Shown: positions 1 to 8,637 of the stretch, one piece after another | Numbering within the stretch: the first letter of the stretch is position 1 | Layout of the letters: every line of letters begins with the position of its first letter | NCBI RefSeq assembly: GCF_000176135.1 | Contig: NZ_ACZN01000017.1 | Coordinates: 620,001 to 684,000 of the forward strand | Length of the DNA stretch: 64,000 nucleotides | Reading direction: 5' to 3' | Source: Vibrio coralliilyticus ATCC BAA-450 | GTDB taxonomy: Bacteria > Pseudomonadota > Gammaproteobacteria > Enterobacterales > Vibrionaceae | Notes under the pieces: generated by a model | Databases searched by the model: none | What the model was told of the DNA's origin: nothing | What the model saw: only the letters and a program-made list of their open reading frames with translations | Translations under genes and position numbers: made by a program

Positions 1-371
1 CCTTGGTTTTGAATGAGTCCACACTGCTTCGAATATTCAATTGTAGGAAGTGAACACTCAATAAATTGATAAGGGCTACGCTTAACCGATTGATAGGAGA
101 AAAGCAGTTGCTCTCCCAATGATTGACCTTCCAAGCCGCAATACGCAGCGACTGTCTTTTCATGTTTAGAAAACAAAGTTGATTTGGCCCAAACCAAAGG
201 CAAAGCGCCATCACACAGTATCACTTCCCGAGTGTAAATCGGGCTTTGACTGACCACACGTAACGGTTGAATCAGGAAATCTTCACTCGCAGAACGCAAA
301 ATCTGTGTCAGTGAGCCCAAGTCTTTCATTGCTTGAGGCACACCTGCTGAGTCAATCACGCGGAAATTCAT
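1..371 (-). CDS. Chorismate pyruvate-lyase (UbiC)-like protein, 3' part cut by window edge
   Basis: The frame is open from an ATG at 371 down to base 1, giving about 123 residues without the C-terminus. Residues about 37-55 (IYTREVILCDG...PLVWAKS) and a later GQSLGEQLLF segment follow the pattern of UbiC/DUF98 chorismate lyases, which release pyruvate from chorismate to give 4-hydroxybenzoate. The start overlaps the stop of the upstream MFS gene by four bases (ATGA), so the two are probably translationally coupled. The true ubiC normally sits beside ubiA, so this is more likely a family member of unknown substrate than the ubiquinone enzyme. The family call rests on motif resemblance only. 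Confidence 0.6.
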   Translation of the reverse strand, partial: MNFRVIDSAGVPQAMKDLGSLTQILRSASEDFLIQPLRVVSQSPIYTREVILCDGALPLVWAKSTLFSKHEKTVAAYCGLEGQSLGEQLLFSYQSVKRSPYQFIECSLPTIEYSKQCGLIQNQ

Positions 372-1534
372 GCCACTTCCTCCACAACCGTCTCTCTGAG
401 GTCAGGGACGAACTTGAAGCACAATAGGCTTACCACACCAATTAAACTACCCAGCAATAGGAAAAAACGCTCTGTACCAAACAGGTTTTGCAAATCGAGC
501 ACGAAGGCGCTCAACGCCTGCCCCAGAAAATAGAACATCACAAAACCGCTCAGCACGGATGTTCTCAGCGCTGGTATGCTCGTCTGAATAATCAGGTGAG
601 TGAGCACTGGCAGCAATAATCCAAACCCAATACCTGTGCTGACTAATACTATGTACGCGCGCCAATCATATTGTGTTTGCGACAACGCCCAAAATGAGGT
701 GGTGAAACACATGAGACAAAGTGCCATGACAAGTTTCTCACCATAGTTGATGACGCCATGTCTAAAGAAATACGCTACGAAGGCTGACAACAGACTCATC
801 GCCCCCATCGCCAACCCCGTTTCAGAGCTGTTGAAACTTTGAGACGTTTTCAATAGATAAGGTAAGCCAAGCAATACTAGGTAGTATGACAACATACCCA
901 CACACCCAAGTAGATAAAACGGCAAAACCGACCTAAAGCCCAACCAGCCCAGTTTAGGCCGAAATTGAGTACGCACTTTTTTACTTGAGGGAATTCCTTT
1001 TAACGACAGTGCGAGTGTCAGCAAAGCAATCAGGTAAATAGTAAAAGGCAGTCGCCAATGCAAAGAGGCTAACCAACCGCTGGCAACGACAAAAGCAATC
1101 CCTCCAAGGTTTACCGCAATGGCCTGTTGAGAGATGAAATGCACTCTTTCCTGACCTGAAAAGTAGTCGCTAATCAACTGGTTGATAACCGTCATGCAGA
1201 TGACGATACTTGCCCCGAAAATGACTCTTCCAACAAGCAACGCTGCTAATGAATCCAGCCACAAGCCACTACTACCCGCGACTCCATAAAATCCAAGCCC
1301 TAACATTAAGCTTTTCTTCTCCCCCAAGTGGTCAATCATACGACTCACAAATGGCGCAAAGCCAATGACCGCAATGGAGGGAAGCGTCATTAACAGTGAA
1401 ACGCCGAACGGGTCATCAAACACATGGTTTAGTTCAGTCAAAGACGGCGCAATCGCAGCATTGGCCATGACGAGTAAGCTGCTACCAAGTAGTAAACAGG
1501 CTCGGGTTAAGTTAGGAACTGATGAGGTTTTCAT
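368..1534 (-). CDS. MFS transporter (drug/metabolite efflux type)
   Basis: This 388-residue protein is almost wholly hydrophobic with about 12 predicted membrane segments. It has the usual MFS loop after segment 2 (SRMIDHLGEKKSL, residues about 64-76) and a basic loop near the middle (SSKKVRTQFRPK). It should be an inner-membrane proton-coupled carrier; the substrate cannot be read from sequence. The start ATG at 1534 has an AAGG a few bases upstream. It is the first gene of a minus-strand pair with the UbiC-like gene and is divergent from a LysR gene at 1681, the typical arrangement for LysR control of an exporter. Confidence 0.85.
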   Translation of the reverse strand: MKTSSVPNLTRACLLLGSSLLVMANAAIAPSLTELNHVFDDPFGVSLLMTLPSIAVIGFAPFVSRMIDHLGEKKSLMLGLGFYGVAGSSGLWLDSLAALLVGRVIFGASIVICMTVINQLISDYFSGQERVHFISQQAIAVNLGGIAFVVASGWLASLHWRLPFTIYLIALLTLALSLKGIPSSKKVRTQFRPKLGWLGFRSVLPFYLLGCVGMLSYYLVLLGLPYLLKTSQSFNSSETGLAMGAMSLLSAFVAYFFRHGVINYGEKLVMALCLMCFTTSFWALSQTQYDWRAYIVLVSTGIGFGLLLPVLTHLIIQTSIPALRTSVLSGFVMFYFLGQALSAFVLDLQNLFGTERFFLLLGSLIGVVSLLCFKFVPDLRETVVEEVA

Positions 1535-1536
1535 TA

Positions 1537-1566
1537 TTGGCCTTAAGTAGGGCTGACATAGGCCAA
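1537..1566. promoter_or_regulatory. Inverted repeat between the MFS gene and the LysR gene
   Basis: TTGGCCT at 1537-1543 is repeated inverted as AGGCCAA at 1560-1566, immediately upstream of the MFS start codon. A LysR-family tetramer bound here could regulate the divergent pair. The pairing is seen; its use as an operator is inference. Confidence 0.3.
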
Positions 1567-1680
1567 AGGTTAGAAGTTTTCACTCAAGCCAAATAGCGCA
1601 AAATTGGCAACACAGCGTTGCTTTGGATATAGGTTTCAATGTGTTATTAAAGAATCAAATTGAGAGAGAAAGCAGATAGT

Positions 1681-2589
1681 ATGGACTGGAACCTAAACGA
1701 TCTTCCGATATTTATTGCCGTCACAGAAACTGGCAGCGTTTCAAAAGCAGCAAAAAGGCTTGGCAATCAAAAATCCAGTGTCAGCCGAGCCATAAACAGA
1801 TTGGAAGAGTCGTTGAATATTAAACTGCTTGAGAGAAACAGCCGACATCTGAACCTGACCTCAGACGGAGAACAGCTATACAATCAACTTAAGCCGCTGA
1901 TGCAGAACCTGTCTGCAATCAAAGAGCAAGTTCCATCGCAAAGTCTATGCGGCACTCTCCGCATCGCCACTACGTTCGCCTTTTCTCGGGAAATATTGTC
2001 ACCTAACCTTAAGGCCTTCACCGAACGTTACCCCGATATACAGCTATCTATTCGCAGCATGTCGCACCGTGCTCACTTACTGGAAGACAAACTTGATCTC
2101 GCGATTCAGCTCGGTGATTTAGCCCCTTCTGGTTTTTATGCCAAAAGGCTCACTGTTGTGAAATTACTCTGGTTCTGCACACCTGAATACTTGCTGGCGA
2201 ATCCAGAGCTCCAATCGGCTACGTTGGAGACTTTGCAACAGCACGTCAGTTTTTATCACGAGCAGGAGAATAACCAGTCGGTGCTGTACTCAACAATGAC
2301 TGATGGCAGTAAACAAACCATAGAATTTAAACATGCCAACCAACTGGATGATGTTCTTCTGGTGCGAGATATGGTCGCATCTGGTAGTGGCGTTTCCCTG
2401 CTACCTGACATTTACTGCCGTCAATTATGTCGTGACGGCAAGCTAGTGCAAATCGCCCATGAACTTAACGTTTTACCGCATGTGAATATTTCAGCCGTTT
2501 ACGCTAGCAAAACCACTCATTCTCCTCGTTTAAAAGCCATGCTCAACTTTATGGAGGAAATCACCGCACAGTACGTTGGCGAGTGTTAA
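1681..2589 (+). CDS. LysR family transcriptional regulator
   Basis: The protein has an N-terminal winged helix-turn-helix (FIAVTETGSVSKAAKRLG, then SSVSRAINRLE, residues about 11-40) and a LysR substrate-binding domain from about residue 85 onward. From the ATG at 1681 it is 302 residues, the family norm. A TTG seven codons earlier (1660) is in frame, but the ATG gives the standard LysR N-terminus MDWNLNDLPIF, so 1681 was chosen. It is divergent from the MFS/UbiC-like pair and probably controls it. The inducer is unknown. Confidence 0.88.
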   Translation: MDWNLNDLPIFIAVTETGSVSKAAKRLGNQKSSVSRAINRLEESLNIKLLERNSRHLNLTSDGEQLYNQLKPLMQNLSAIKEQVPSQSLCGTLRIATTFAFSREILSPNLKAFTERYPDIQLSIRSMSHRAHLLEDKLDLAIQLGDLAPSGFYAKRLTVVKLLWFCTPEYLLANPELQSATLETLQQHVSFYHEQENNQSVLYSTMTDGSKQTIEFKHANQLDDVLLVRDMVASGSGVSLLPDIYCRQLCRDGKLVQIAHELNVLPHVNISAVYASKTTHSPRLKAMLNFMEEITAQYVGEC

Positions 2590-2707
2590 ACGTAAACTCG
2601 CTCAGAGCTCGGTATTGAGAAAACATCAAAAACGCCACGTATGTAACTAATTTCATTATATAAGTCATGCCATAATAGTGCTTCACACCACCATTTTATG
2701 GACTGAA

Positions 2708-4555
2708 ATGACTGCAACTCAATACCTCAAAGATCTTAACCAGCGTTACCTAGACGTTCATCGTACCAAAGAAGATTTGTTCTGGGACACCTACATGGGG
2801 ATCAGTAACGAACATGATCGTTTTGCCACTGCGCAAACCGCATGGACTCACTTCCTGAGTAATGCCGATCAGATTTCTGACATCGAACAACAGCTCAGCA
2901 CGCTCAATGAAATAGCCGACTTAGAAAAGCGTAAACAAACTCAGATAGGGCTTGAAGGCTGGCTAGCCACTTTCCGCTCACACGCTATCGAAGGAGATAA
3001 AGCTCAGGCACTCAAGACAGAACTGATAGCATTTGAAACGGAACTATTTGAGAAAAAACAAAATCATGCACTGGTTTACGTCAACGAAGAAGGAGAACAA
3101 GTTGACGCCTCTTTACCAGCACTACGCTCAACCATAATGGCAAACGATAATGAAGCCGTGCGCCAGTCAGCACATCAAACATTGTTAGATCTTGAGCAAT
3201 GGTTACTTGGCAATGGCTTTATCGATTTAGTCAAACTGCGTAACCAGTTTGCCCGCTCGTTGGGGTACGATAATTTCTTCGATTACTCAGTACTGAAAAA
3301 CGAAAAAATGACCACCACTGAGTTGTTTACCATTCTGGATGATTTCGAGCAGCGGACCAGACAAGTTAATCTCACCAGCTTAGATAAACTCGCCAGTGAG
3401 AAAGGCCAAAATGCGCTCACAGGTTACAACTTCAATTACTCTTTTTCTGGCGATTCGATGCGTGAGTTGGATCCATACGTTCCGTTTTCCAAGTCACTCA
3501 GACGCTGGGTAGAATCTTTTGGCCGGCTGAACATTGATTACTCTGGTGCAGAACTCACTCTGGACTTGCTGGATCGTCAAGGTAAATACCAAAACGGTTT
3601 TTGCCACGGCCCGATACCTTCGTTTTATGACGACGGGCGATGGATAGCAGCCAAGGTCAATTTCACCAGTAACGCAAAGCCTGATCAGATCGGCAGCGGT
3701 TATGATGGCATCAACACCCTTTTCCATGAAGGGGGACATGCCGCCCACTTTGCTAACGTCAAGATGAACTCACCTTGTTTTTCTCAGGAGTTTGCACCGA
3801 CGTCCATGGCTTATGCCGAAACTCAATCCATGTTCTGTGACAGCCTGCTGAATGATGCTGACTGGCTGAAACAATACGCTCTGGATGCGAATGGAAATCC
3901 AGTTCCAGACGAGCTCATTCAATCGATGATCAATAGCAGCCAGCCGTTTAAAGCGTATCAGGAACGTAGCATTTTGGTGGTGCCTTACTTTGAGCGAGCC
4001 TTGTATCAGCTTAGCGATGAGGAACTGACGGCAGAACACATTACAGCATTGGCTCGTCAGTGTGAAAAGCAGATTCTGGGACTAGAATGCAGCCCTCGCC
4101 CATTGATGGCGATTCCTCATTTACTTTCTGACGAAGCGTCCTGTGCTTATCACGGTTACTTGCTTGCCAACATGGCCGTCTATCAGACACGCGCTTACTT
4201 CCTCAACAGGTTTGGGTACCTGACTGACAACCCTGAAATTGGCCCTTTGCTGGCAGAGCATTATTGGCGTGCAGGCAATCACTTGTCTCACAATGACACC
4301 ATCAAGAGTCTGACGGGGGAAGGCTTCAATGCCAAATATCTTGCCGAGGCATGTAGCCTCACCGCCGAGCAAACGTGGGAAATTCAGAAACAAAAGATTA
4401 CTGATTTAAACTCCCGTGAACGACCCGATGCCGCACCGTTGAATGCAAAGATCAGTATTGTTGATGGTGCTGATTGCTTAGCTGACAACGCTACATCCGA
4501 TGAGCTGATGTGCAAGCAGTTTGAAGACTACATAGCAAAAACGTACGGCTGTTAA
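2708..4555 (+). CDS. M3 family zinc metallopeptidase (oligopeptidase)
   Basis: From the ATG at 2708 the protein is 615 residues. The zinc-binding HEGGH motif lies at residues 340-344 (NTLFHEGGHAAHF), with a candidate third zinc-ligand glutamate near residue 371 (AYAETQ). This is the signature of the M3/thimet oligopeptidase superfamily, enzymes that cleave short peptides. There is no signal peptide, so it should act in the cytoplasm. A GTG at 2678 would add ten residues; the ATG gives a more natural N-terminus (MTATQYLKDLNQ). It stands alone, followed by a strong hairpin. Confidence 0.85.
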   Translation: MTATQYLKDLNQRYLDVHRTKEDLFWDTYMGISNEHDRFATAQTAWTHFLSNADQISDIEQQLSTLNEIADLEKRKQTQIGLEGWLATFRSHAIEGDKAQALKTELIAFETELFEKKQNHALVYVNEEGEQVDASLPALRSTIMANDNEAVRQSAHQTLLDLEQWLLGNGFIDLVKLRNQFARSLGYDNFFDYSVLKNEKMTTTELFTILDDFEQRTRQVNLTSLDKLASEKGQNALTGYNFNYSFSGDSMRELDPYVPFSKSLRRWVESFGRLNIDYSGAELTLDLLDRQGKYQNGFCHGPIPSFYDDGRWIAAKVNFTSNAKPDQIGSGYDGINTLFHEGGHAAHFANVKMNSPCFSQEFAPTSMAYAETQSMFCDSLLNDADWLKQYALDANGNPVPDELIQSMINSSQPFKAYQERSILVVPYFERALYQLSDEELTAEHITALARQCEKQILGLECSPRPLMAIPHLLSDEASCAYHGYLLANMAVYQTRAYFLNRFGYLTDNPEIGPLLAEHYWRAGNHLSHNDTIKSLTGEGFNAKYLAEACSLTAEQTWEIQKQKITDLNSRERPDAAPLNAKISIVDGADCLADNATSDELMCKQFEDYIAKTYGC

Positions 4556-4563
4556 TCTTCTCT

Positions 4564-4589
4564 ATGAGCCAGATTCAGGTCTGGCTCAT
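4564..4589 (+). terminator. Hairpin after the M3 peptidase gene
   Basis: A perfect 10-bp stem, ATGAGCCAGA / TCTGGCTCAT, with a 6-nt loop begins 9 bases after the stop codon. The sequence after it is only moderately T-rich (CTCCCATTT), so termination may be incomplete. Confidence 0.6.
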
Positions 4590-4753
4590 CTCCCATTTAA
4601 TGGAATTGATGTTAAAAGCACATCGCGCGTTCCAGCTCACCCCATCATGATAATCATCATCTAACTTTCTGTTTTACTCACTTATCCTCAGCTCAAAATT
4701 CATACATTTTAATGACTATCTTATTTACTGTTTAGCTCTTTGCAGCATTTATT

Positions 4754-4770
4754 GATGTGTTATTTACATC
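4754..4770. promoter_or_regulatory. Upstream activator site 1 for hcp (NorR-like GT-N7-AC)
   Basis: GATGTGTTATTTACATC is an inverted repeat, extending to TGATGT-N7-ACATCA at 4753-4771, and contains the GT-N7-AC core known for the nitric-oxide sensor NorR. It lies about 90 bp upstream of the sigma-54 promoter of hcp, where enhancer-binding proteins bind. An NsrR reading fits less well because the NsrR palindrome is two bases longer. Confidence 0.55.
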
Positions 4771-4776
4771 ATCACC

Positions 4777-4793
4777 GTTGTCATCTAGACAAC
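4777..4793. promoter_or_regulatory. Upstream activator site 2 for hcp (NorR-like GT-N7-AC)
   Basis: GTTGTCATCTAGACAAC is a 6-5-6 inverted repeat with the GTC...GAC core and GT-N7-AC spacing. Its centre is 23 bp from that of site 1. Tandem sites of this kind are expected for a hexameric AAA+ activator such as NorR. No norR gene lies in the window. Confidence 0.55.
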
Positions 4794-4845
4794 ATCCCCA
4801 TATCCAAATAAAGGTAAATTCTTTAAGTATCAAATATTTAAATAG

Positions 4846-4861
4846 TGGCACGCTCTCTGCA
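4846..4861 (+). promoter_or_regulatory. Sigma-54 (-24/-12) promoter of hcp-hcr
   Basis: TGGCACGCTCTCTGCA matches the sigma-54 consensus TGGCACG-N4-TTGCA at all but one base, with the GG and GC doublets at the required spacing. Transcription would begin near 4872, about 50 bases before the hcp ATG. The remaining gene-free sequence from 4556 to 4923 holds the hairpin at 4564 and the two activator sites. Confidence 0.75.
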
Positions 4862-4923
4862 GTTATAGCGCTAAACAAATCCAAGCGGCGTGACCGCATA
4901 AAGACTATTACTGGAGAAGCGCA

Positions 4924-6586
4924 ATGTTCTGTATTCAATGTGAACAGACTATTCAAACCCCAACTGTTAAAGGTTGTTCTTTCGCCCAAGGCATGTGTGG
5001 CAAAACATCTGAAGTTTCCGATCTACAAGATGTACTGGTCTATACCCTTGAAGGTGTTTCGTACTGGGCAGAACAAGCTCGTCGCTTTGACATTATTGAT
5101 GACGAAGTTAATCAATGGGCGCCAAAAGCCTTCTTCTCGACCTTAACCAATGTGAATTTCGACCCCGAACGTATTCTTGAACTCGCTGCACAGGCTGCGC
5201 AGTTTAAATCCCGACTAAAAGAGCAGACACTCGCTGCGGCAAAACTGGCTGACGTTGAACTTGAGCCCGCACCTAAAGTCGCTAATTTCGAGTTACCAGC
5301 GAGTGCTGAAGCGATCCTCGAATTTGCTCCTCAGGTTGCGGTCAACCGTGGCTATCAGGAGATCAGTGAAGATGTGATTGGTTTACGTCTGCTGTGCCTT
5401 TACGGCCTGAAAGGTGCTGCCGCTTACATGGAACACGCACGCGTCTTGGAGCAAACCAATAACGATATTTACGCTGAGTATCATGAAATCATGGCGTGGC
5501 TAGGCACTGATCCAGAAGATCTTAACGCTTTGCTTGAATGTTCAATGCGTATTGGTCTGATGAACTACAAAGTTATGGAAATGCTAGACCTTGGTGAAAC
5601 CACTACTTTCGGCCACCCAGAGCCAACTCAGGTCAACGTTAAACCAGTTAAAGGCAAATGTATTTTGGTTTCGGGGCATGACCTGCATGACCTAGAGAAA
5701 ATTCTTCAGCAAACCGAAGGAACCGGAATCAACGTTTACACCAACGGTGAAATGCTCCCTGCGCACGGTTATCCTGAGCTGAAAAAATACCCGCACCTGG
5801 TCGGCAACTACGGCAGCGCATGGCAAAACCAGCAGAAAGAGTTTGCTAACTTCCCTGGCGCGATTGTCATGACGTCTAACTGTCTGTTGAACCCGAACAT
5901 GGGTCAGTACTCAGATCGCTTGTTCACGCGTAGCATCGTTGGCTGGCCCGGGTGTTGCACACATTGAAGGTGATGATTTTAGTCAGGTGATTGAGTGTGC
6001 ACTGGCGCAAGACGGTTTCCAACACGATGAAATTGAACACATGATCACCGTAGGCTTTGGTCGCAATGCGTTGATGAGTGCAGCCCCAGCAGTGGTTGAG
6101 CAGGTCAAAGAAGGGAACATTAAGCACTTCTTCTTAGTTGGTGGTTGTGACGGCGACAAAGCAGAACGTAGCTACTACACCGACTTCACCGCTAGCGCGC
6201 CTGAAGATACTCTGATCCTGACACTGGCCTGTGGTAAGTTCCGCTTCAACAAAAATCAGTTTGGCGACATCAACGGTATCCCGCGCTTACTGGATGTTGG
6301 CCAGTGTAATGACGCCTATTCAGCCATTCAGCTTGCCCTAGCATTGTCGAAAGAATTTGACTGCGACATCAACGAACTGCCGCTAACACTCGTGCTGTCT
6401 TGGTTTGAGCAGAAAGCCATCGTGATATTGCTGACTCTGTTTGCTTTAGGTGTGAAAGGCATCTATACAGGCCCAACCGCACCTGCATTCCTGACCGATA
6501 ACCTCATCCAAATCATTCAGGACAAATTCGACATGCGCAGCATCGGCAATGTTGAAGACGATCTGAAAACTATCCTAGCAGCTTAA
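4924..6586 (+). pseudogene. hcp: Hybrid cluster protein (hydroxylamine reductase), frameshifted
   Basis: The two parts together give a full Hcp of about 553 residues, close to E. coli Hcp. The first part (4924-5967) has the N-terminal cysteines C3, C6, C18 and C25 that bind the iron-sulfur cluster; the second (continuing in the next frame to 6586) has the hybrid-cluster region (LVGGCDGDKAERSYYTDF, TLACGKFRFN, GQCNDAYSA). The frame changes at the CCCGGG run 5947-5952, where one base too many turns SIVGWPGVAHIEGDD into a premature stop. Hcp reduces nitric oxide or hydroxylamine in anaerobic nitrosative stress. GGAG precedes the ATG. Either a sequencing error or a recent inactivating mutation. 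Confidence 0.9.
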
Positions 6587-6601
6587 TCCCTGCCTTTTGA
6601 T

Positions 6602-6628
6602 AGCCCAGTCAGTTTGTTTGGCTGGGCT
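6602..6628 (+). terminator. Hairpin between hcp and hcr
   Basis: AGCCCAG at 6602-6608 pairs with CTGGGCT at 6622-6628 and is followed by CTTTTAC. It lies inside the operon, 20 bases before the hcr start, so it may lower hcr expression rather than end transcription fully. Confidence 0.4.
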
Positions 6629-6647
6629 CTTTTACTTGTGAGGAATT

Positions 6648-7679
6648 ATGATTCGCGAATGGCAAAACAACCAACCCGCCCGACTTCGTTGTGTTGATAA
6701 ATGGCAGGAAACATCGGATACCGTCAGCTTGACTCTGACCTCTGATACTCCCCTACCAAATGGATTTGATTTCAAACCGGGTCAGTTTATTTCGTTAGGT
6801 TTTGAGTTCGACGGCAAGGTGGAATACCGCGCGTATTCTGTTTCTTCGTTACCGGGGGAATCGCATCTTAAATTGACCGTCAAACGAGTCGAGAATGGCT
6901 TGGTATCCAACTACATCATTGACCACTTCAATTCCGGAGATAGCGTCTTGGCACTGGCGCCGACTGGACCATTCAACAGCATCGATTGCCCACCGATGCA
7001 TAAAGTGGCTTTGCTCAGTGCAGGTTGCGGCATCACACCTGTCATGTCGATGGCAAAACATTGGCTGAAAACCAAAGCAGACGTCGAGATAACCTTTATT
7101 CACATGGCGAAAAGCGCTGCTCAGACTATCTACTTTGATGAGCTGGAGTCCATGGATGCGCAATACCCAAATTTCCACCTGAAGTTACTGCTTAAAGACA
7201 ATACAGGCACACGCCACCCGCAAGGACGGCTCGACAGAGAGTGGTTAGCCAAACTCTGCCCAGACCTTAACCAACGCACAGTTTATCTCTGCGGACCAAC
7301 TCTGTTTATGCAGGATATGGAGAGCAACGCGTTGGCACTGGGCGTTGAGGCGGCGCAATTCCATCAGGAAAGCTTTACCCCTATCGAAGCTCATAATGAA
7401 AGCTCGTCAGATGGTGTTGTTCAGTTCGAAGTGCCAGCGTTTGGCGTATCAAAAGAAATCAGCCAAGGCGCTACCTTAGCTGACGTGCTGGAAGAAAACG
7501 GGGTGCCAATTATTATCGCCTGTCGCAGCGGCATGTGTGGATCCTGCAAATGTAAAGTGATTAAGGGCGAAGTCAGCCGCACCAGTACGGAAACGCTGAC
7601 TGAAGAAGATCTCGCCAATGGTTATACCTTAGCGTGTTCGAGCCAAATTCAGTCCGACGTCGAAGTTGAGTTGTGTTAA
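6648..7679 (+). CDS. hcr: NADH oxidoreductase Hcr (electron donor to Hcp)
   Basis: This 343-residue protein has an N-terminal ferredoxin-NADP reductase fold with an FAD-binding motif (YRAYSVSS, near residue 65), an NAD-binding segment (SAGCGITPVMS, near residue 125) and a C-terminal plant-type 2Fe-2S ferredoxin domain (CRSGMCGSCKCKV plus a later LACSS). That is the architecture of Hcr, which passes electrons from NADH to Hcp. The ATG follows a GAGGAATT ribosome binding site. It is second in the operon, 61 bases after hcp, and shares its sigma-54 promoter. It is intact although hcp is frameshifted. Confidence 0.92.
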   Translation: MIREWQNNQPARLRCVDKWQETSDTVSLTLTSDTPLPNGFDFKPGQFISLGFEFDGKVEYRAYSVSSLPGESHLKLTVKRVENGLVSNYIIDHFNSGDSVLALAPTGPFNSIDCPPMHKVALLSAGCGITPVMSMAKHWLKTKADVEITFIHMAKSAAQTIYFDELESMDAQYPNFHLKLLLKDNTGTRHPQGRLDREWLAKLCPDLNQRTVYLCGPTLFMQDMESNALALGVEAAQFHQESFTPIEAHNESSSDGVVQFEVPAFGVSKEISQGATLADVLEENGVPIIIACRSGMCGSCKCKVIKGEVSRTSTETLTEEDLANGYTLACSSQIQSDVEVELC

Positions 7680-8543
7680 TCAGCGCGATTTAACCAGATC
7701 AACAAAGCGAGACACCAGTGGATTGCTATTGTCTCGCTGCCAAACCAACCCAACCTGCCAACTGGTATACTCACCACCTAAGGGTATATAACGTACGCTT
7801 GGGCTATGAATTTGCTGAGCACTTTTCGGCATAATGGTGTATCCAAGCCGCGCAGACACTAATGCCAGCAAAGTTAAAATATCATCTGCTTCTTGATCCG
7901 CGGCTAAATTTTGGTGCTGACTCATCAAGTAACGTTCAATCTGAAGATTGAGCCCGGGGCCACGATTGGAGGCCAATTTGAGGTAATGCATGTTTCGCAA
8001 CGAACACCAGAGATTGCCTTCATCCAAGTGCTCACTCTCGTGGACAGCCACAACCAACTGATCAGAATAAAGCGCTACTGCATCGTATCTGCCTTCATCA
8101 GGTATTCGATTGAAGCTCAAATCCAATTCACCGCTATTCAATTTCTCCAACTGAGTTTGAGAAGGAATGTCATTGAGCGTCATGCTGACATCGGGATAAC
8201 GTTGTTTAAATTGTGCCACCCAGTGCGGTGCCTGATGATATGTCGAAATACCAAAGCCAATGTTGAGATGTCCAGCTACGCCCTGAGAAACGAGCTCAGA
8301 CAGTCGGTGAAACTGCTCGAACCGTTCGACCAGTTGTTTAGCTTCAGGCAACAGGGTCTGCCCCGCGGCACTCAGTACTGCACCATGCCTGCCTCGTTCA
8401 AACAGACGAGCAGCCGTCTTCTCTTCCAAGCGCTGAATCTTTTTCGTTAGCGCTGACTGGGTGATGAACAGACGCTCCGATGCCAAGCGGTAGTTCTTGC
8501 TCTCTGCCAATACACAGAAAGCTTTCAGGTGCTCCAAATCCAT
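7680..8543 (-). CDS. LysR family transcriptional regulator
   Basis: This 287-residue protein begins MDLEHLKAFCVLAESKNY and has the LysR helix-turn-helix (RLASERLFITQSALTKKIQRLE, residues about 19-40, given here in outline) followed by a substrate-binding domain. It ends directly against the convergent hcr stop and is divergent from the nitrilase gene, its most likely target. The inducer is unknown. The ATG at 8543 is the natural family start. Confidence 0.87.
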   Translation of the reverse strand: MDLEHLKAFCVLAESKNYRLASERLFITQSALTKKIQRLEEKTAARLFERGRHGAVLSAAGQTLLPEAKQLVERFEQFHRLSELVSQGVAGHLNIGFGISTYHQAPHWVAQFKQRYPDVSMTLNDIPSQTQLEKLNSGELDLSFNRIPDEGRYDAVALYSDQLVVAVHESEHLDEGNLWCSLRNMHYLKLASNRGPGLNLQIERYLMSQHQNLAADQEADDILTLLALVSARLGYTIMPKSAQQIHSPSVRYIPLGGEYTSWQVGLVWQRDNSNPLVSRFVDLVKSR

Positions 8544-8566
8544 TCCAATTACTCATTGAATGTCGA

Positions 8567-8599
8567 ATATCTTTCATTATATGGAATTGATAAAGATAT
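8567..8599. promoter_or_regulatory. Inverted repeat between LysR and nitrilase genes
   Basis: ATATCTTT (8567-8574) is repeated inverted as AAAGATAT (8592-8599) in the divergent promoter region. The spacing of arms fits a LysR-type operator, but no assay supports it. Confidence 0.3.
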
Positions 8600-8637
8600 C
8601 TAAACTCGATGTCAGTTACTTAACTGGAGAGATCACA

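Noticed and set aside
4754..4770. NsrR operator upstream of hcp
   Set aside because: The palindrome is two bases shorter than the NsrR consensus and the arms differ; the GT-N7-AC reading with a downstream sigma-54 promoter explains the region better.
5939..6586. A separate gene starting inside hcp
   Set aside because: The frame carries the second half of Hcp with full conservation and has no ribosome site; it is the continuation of hcp after a frameshift.
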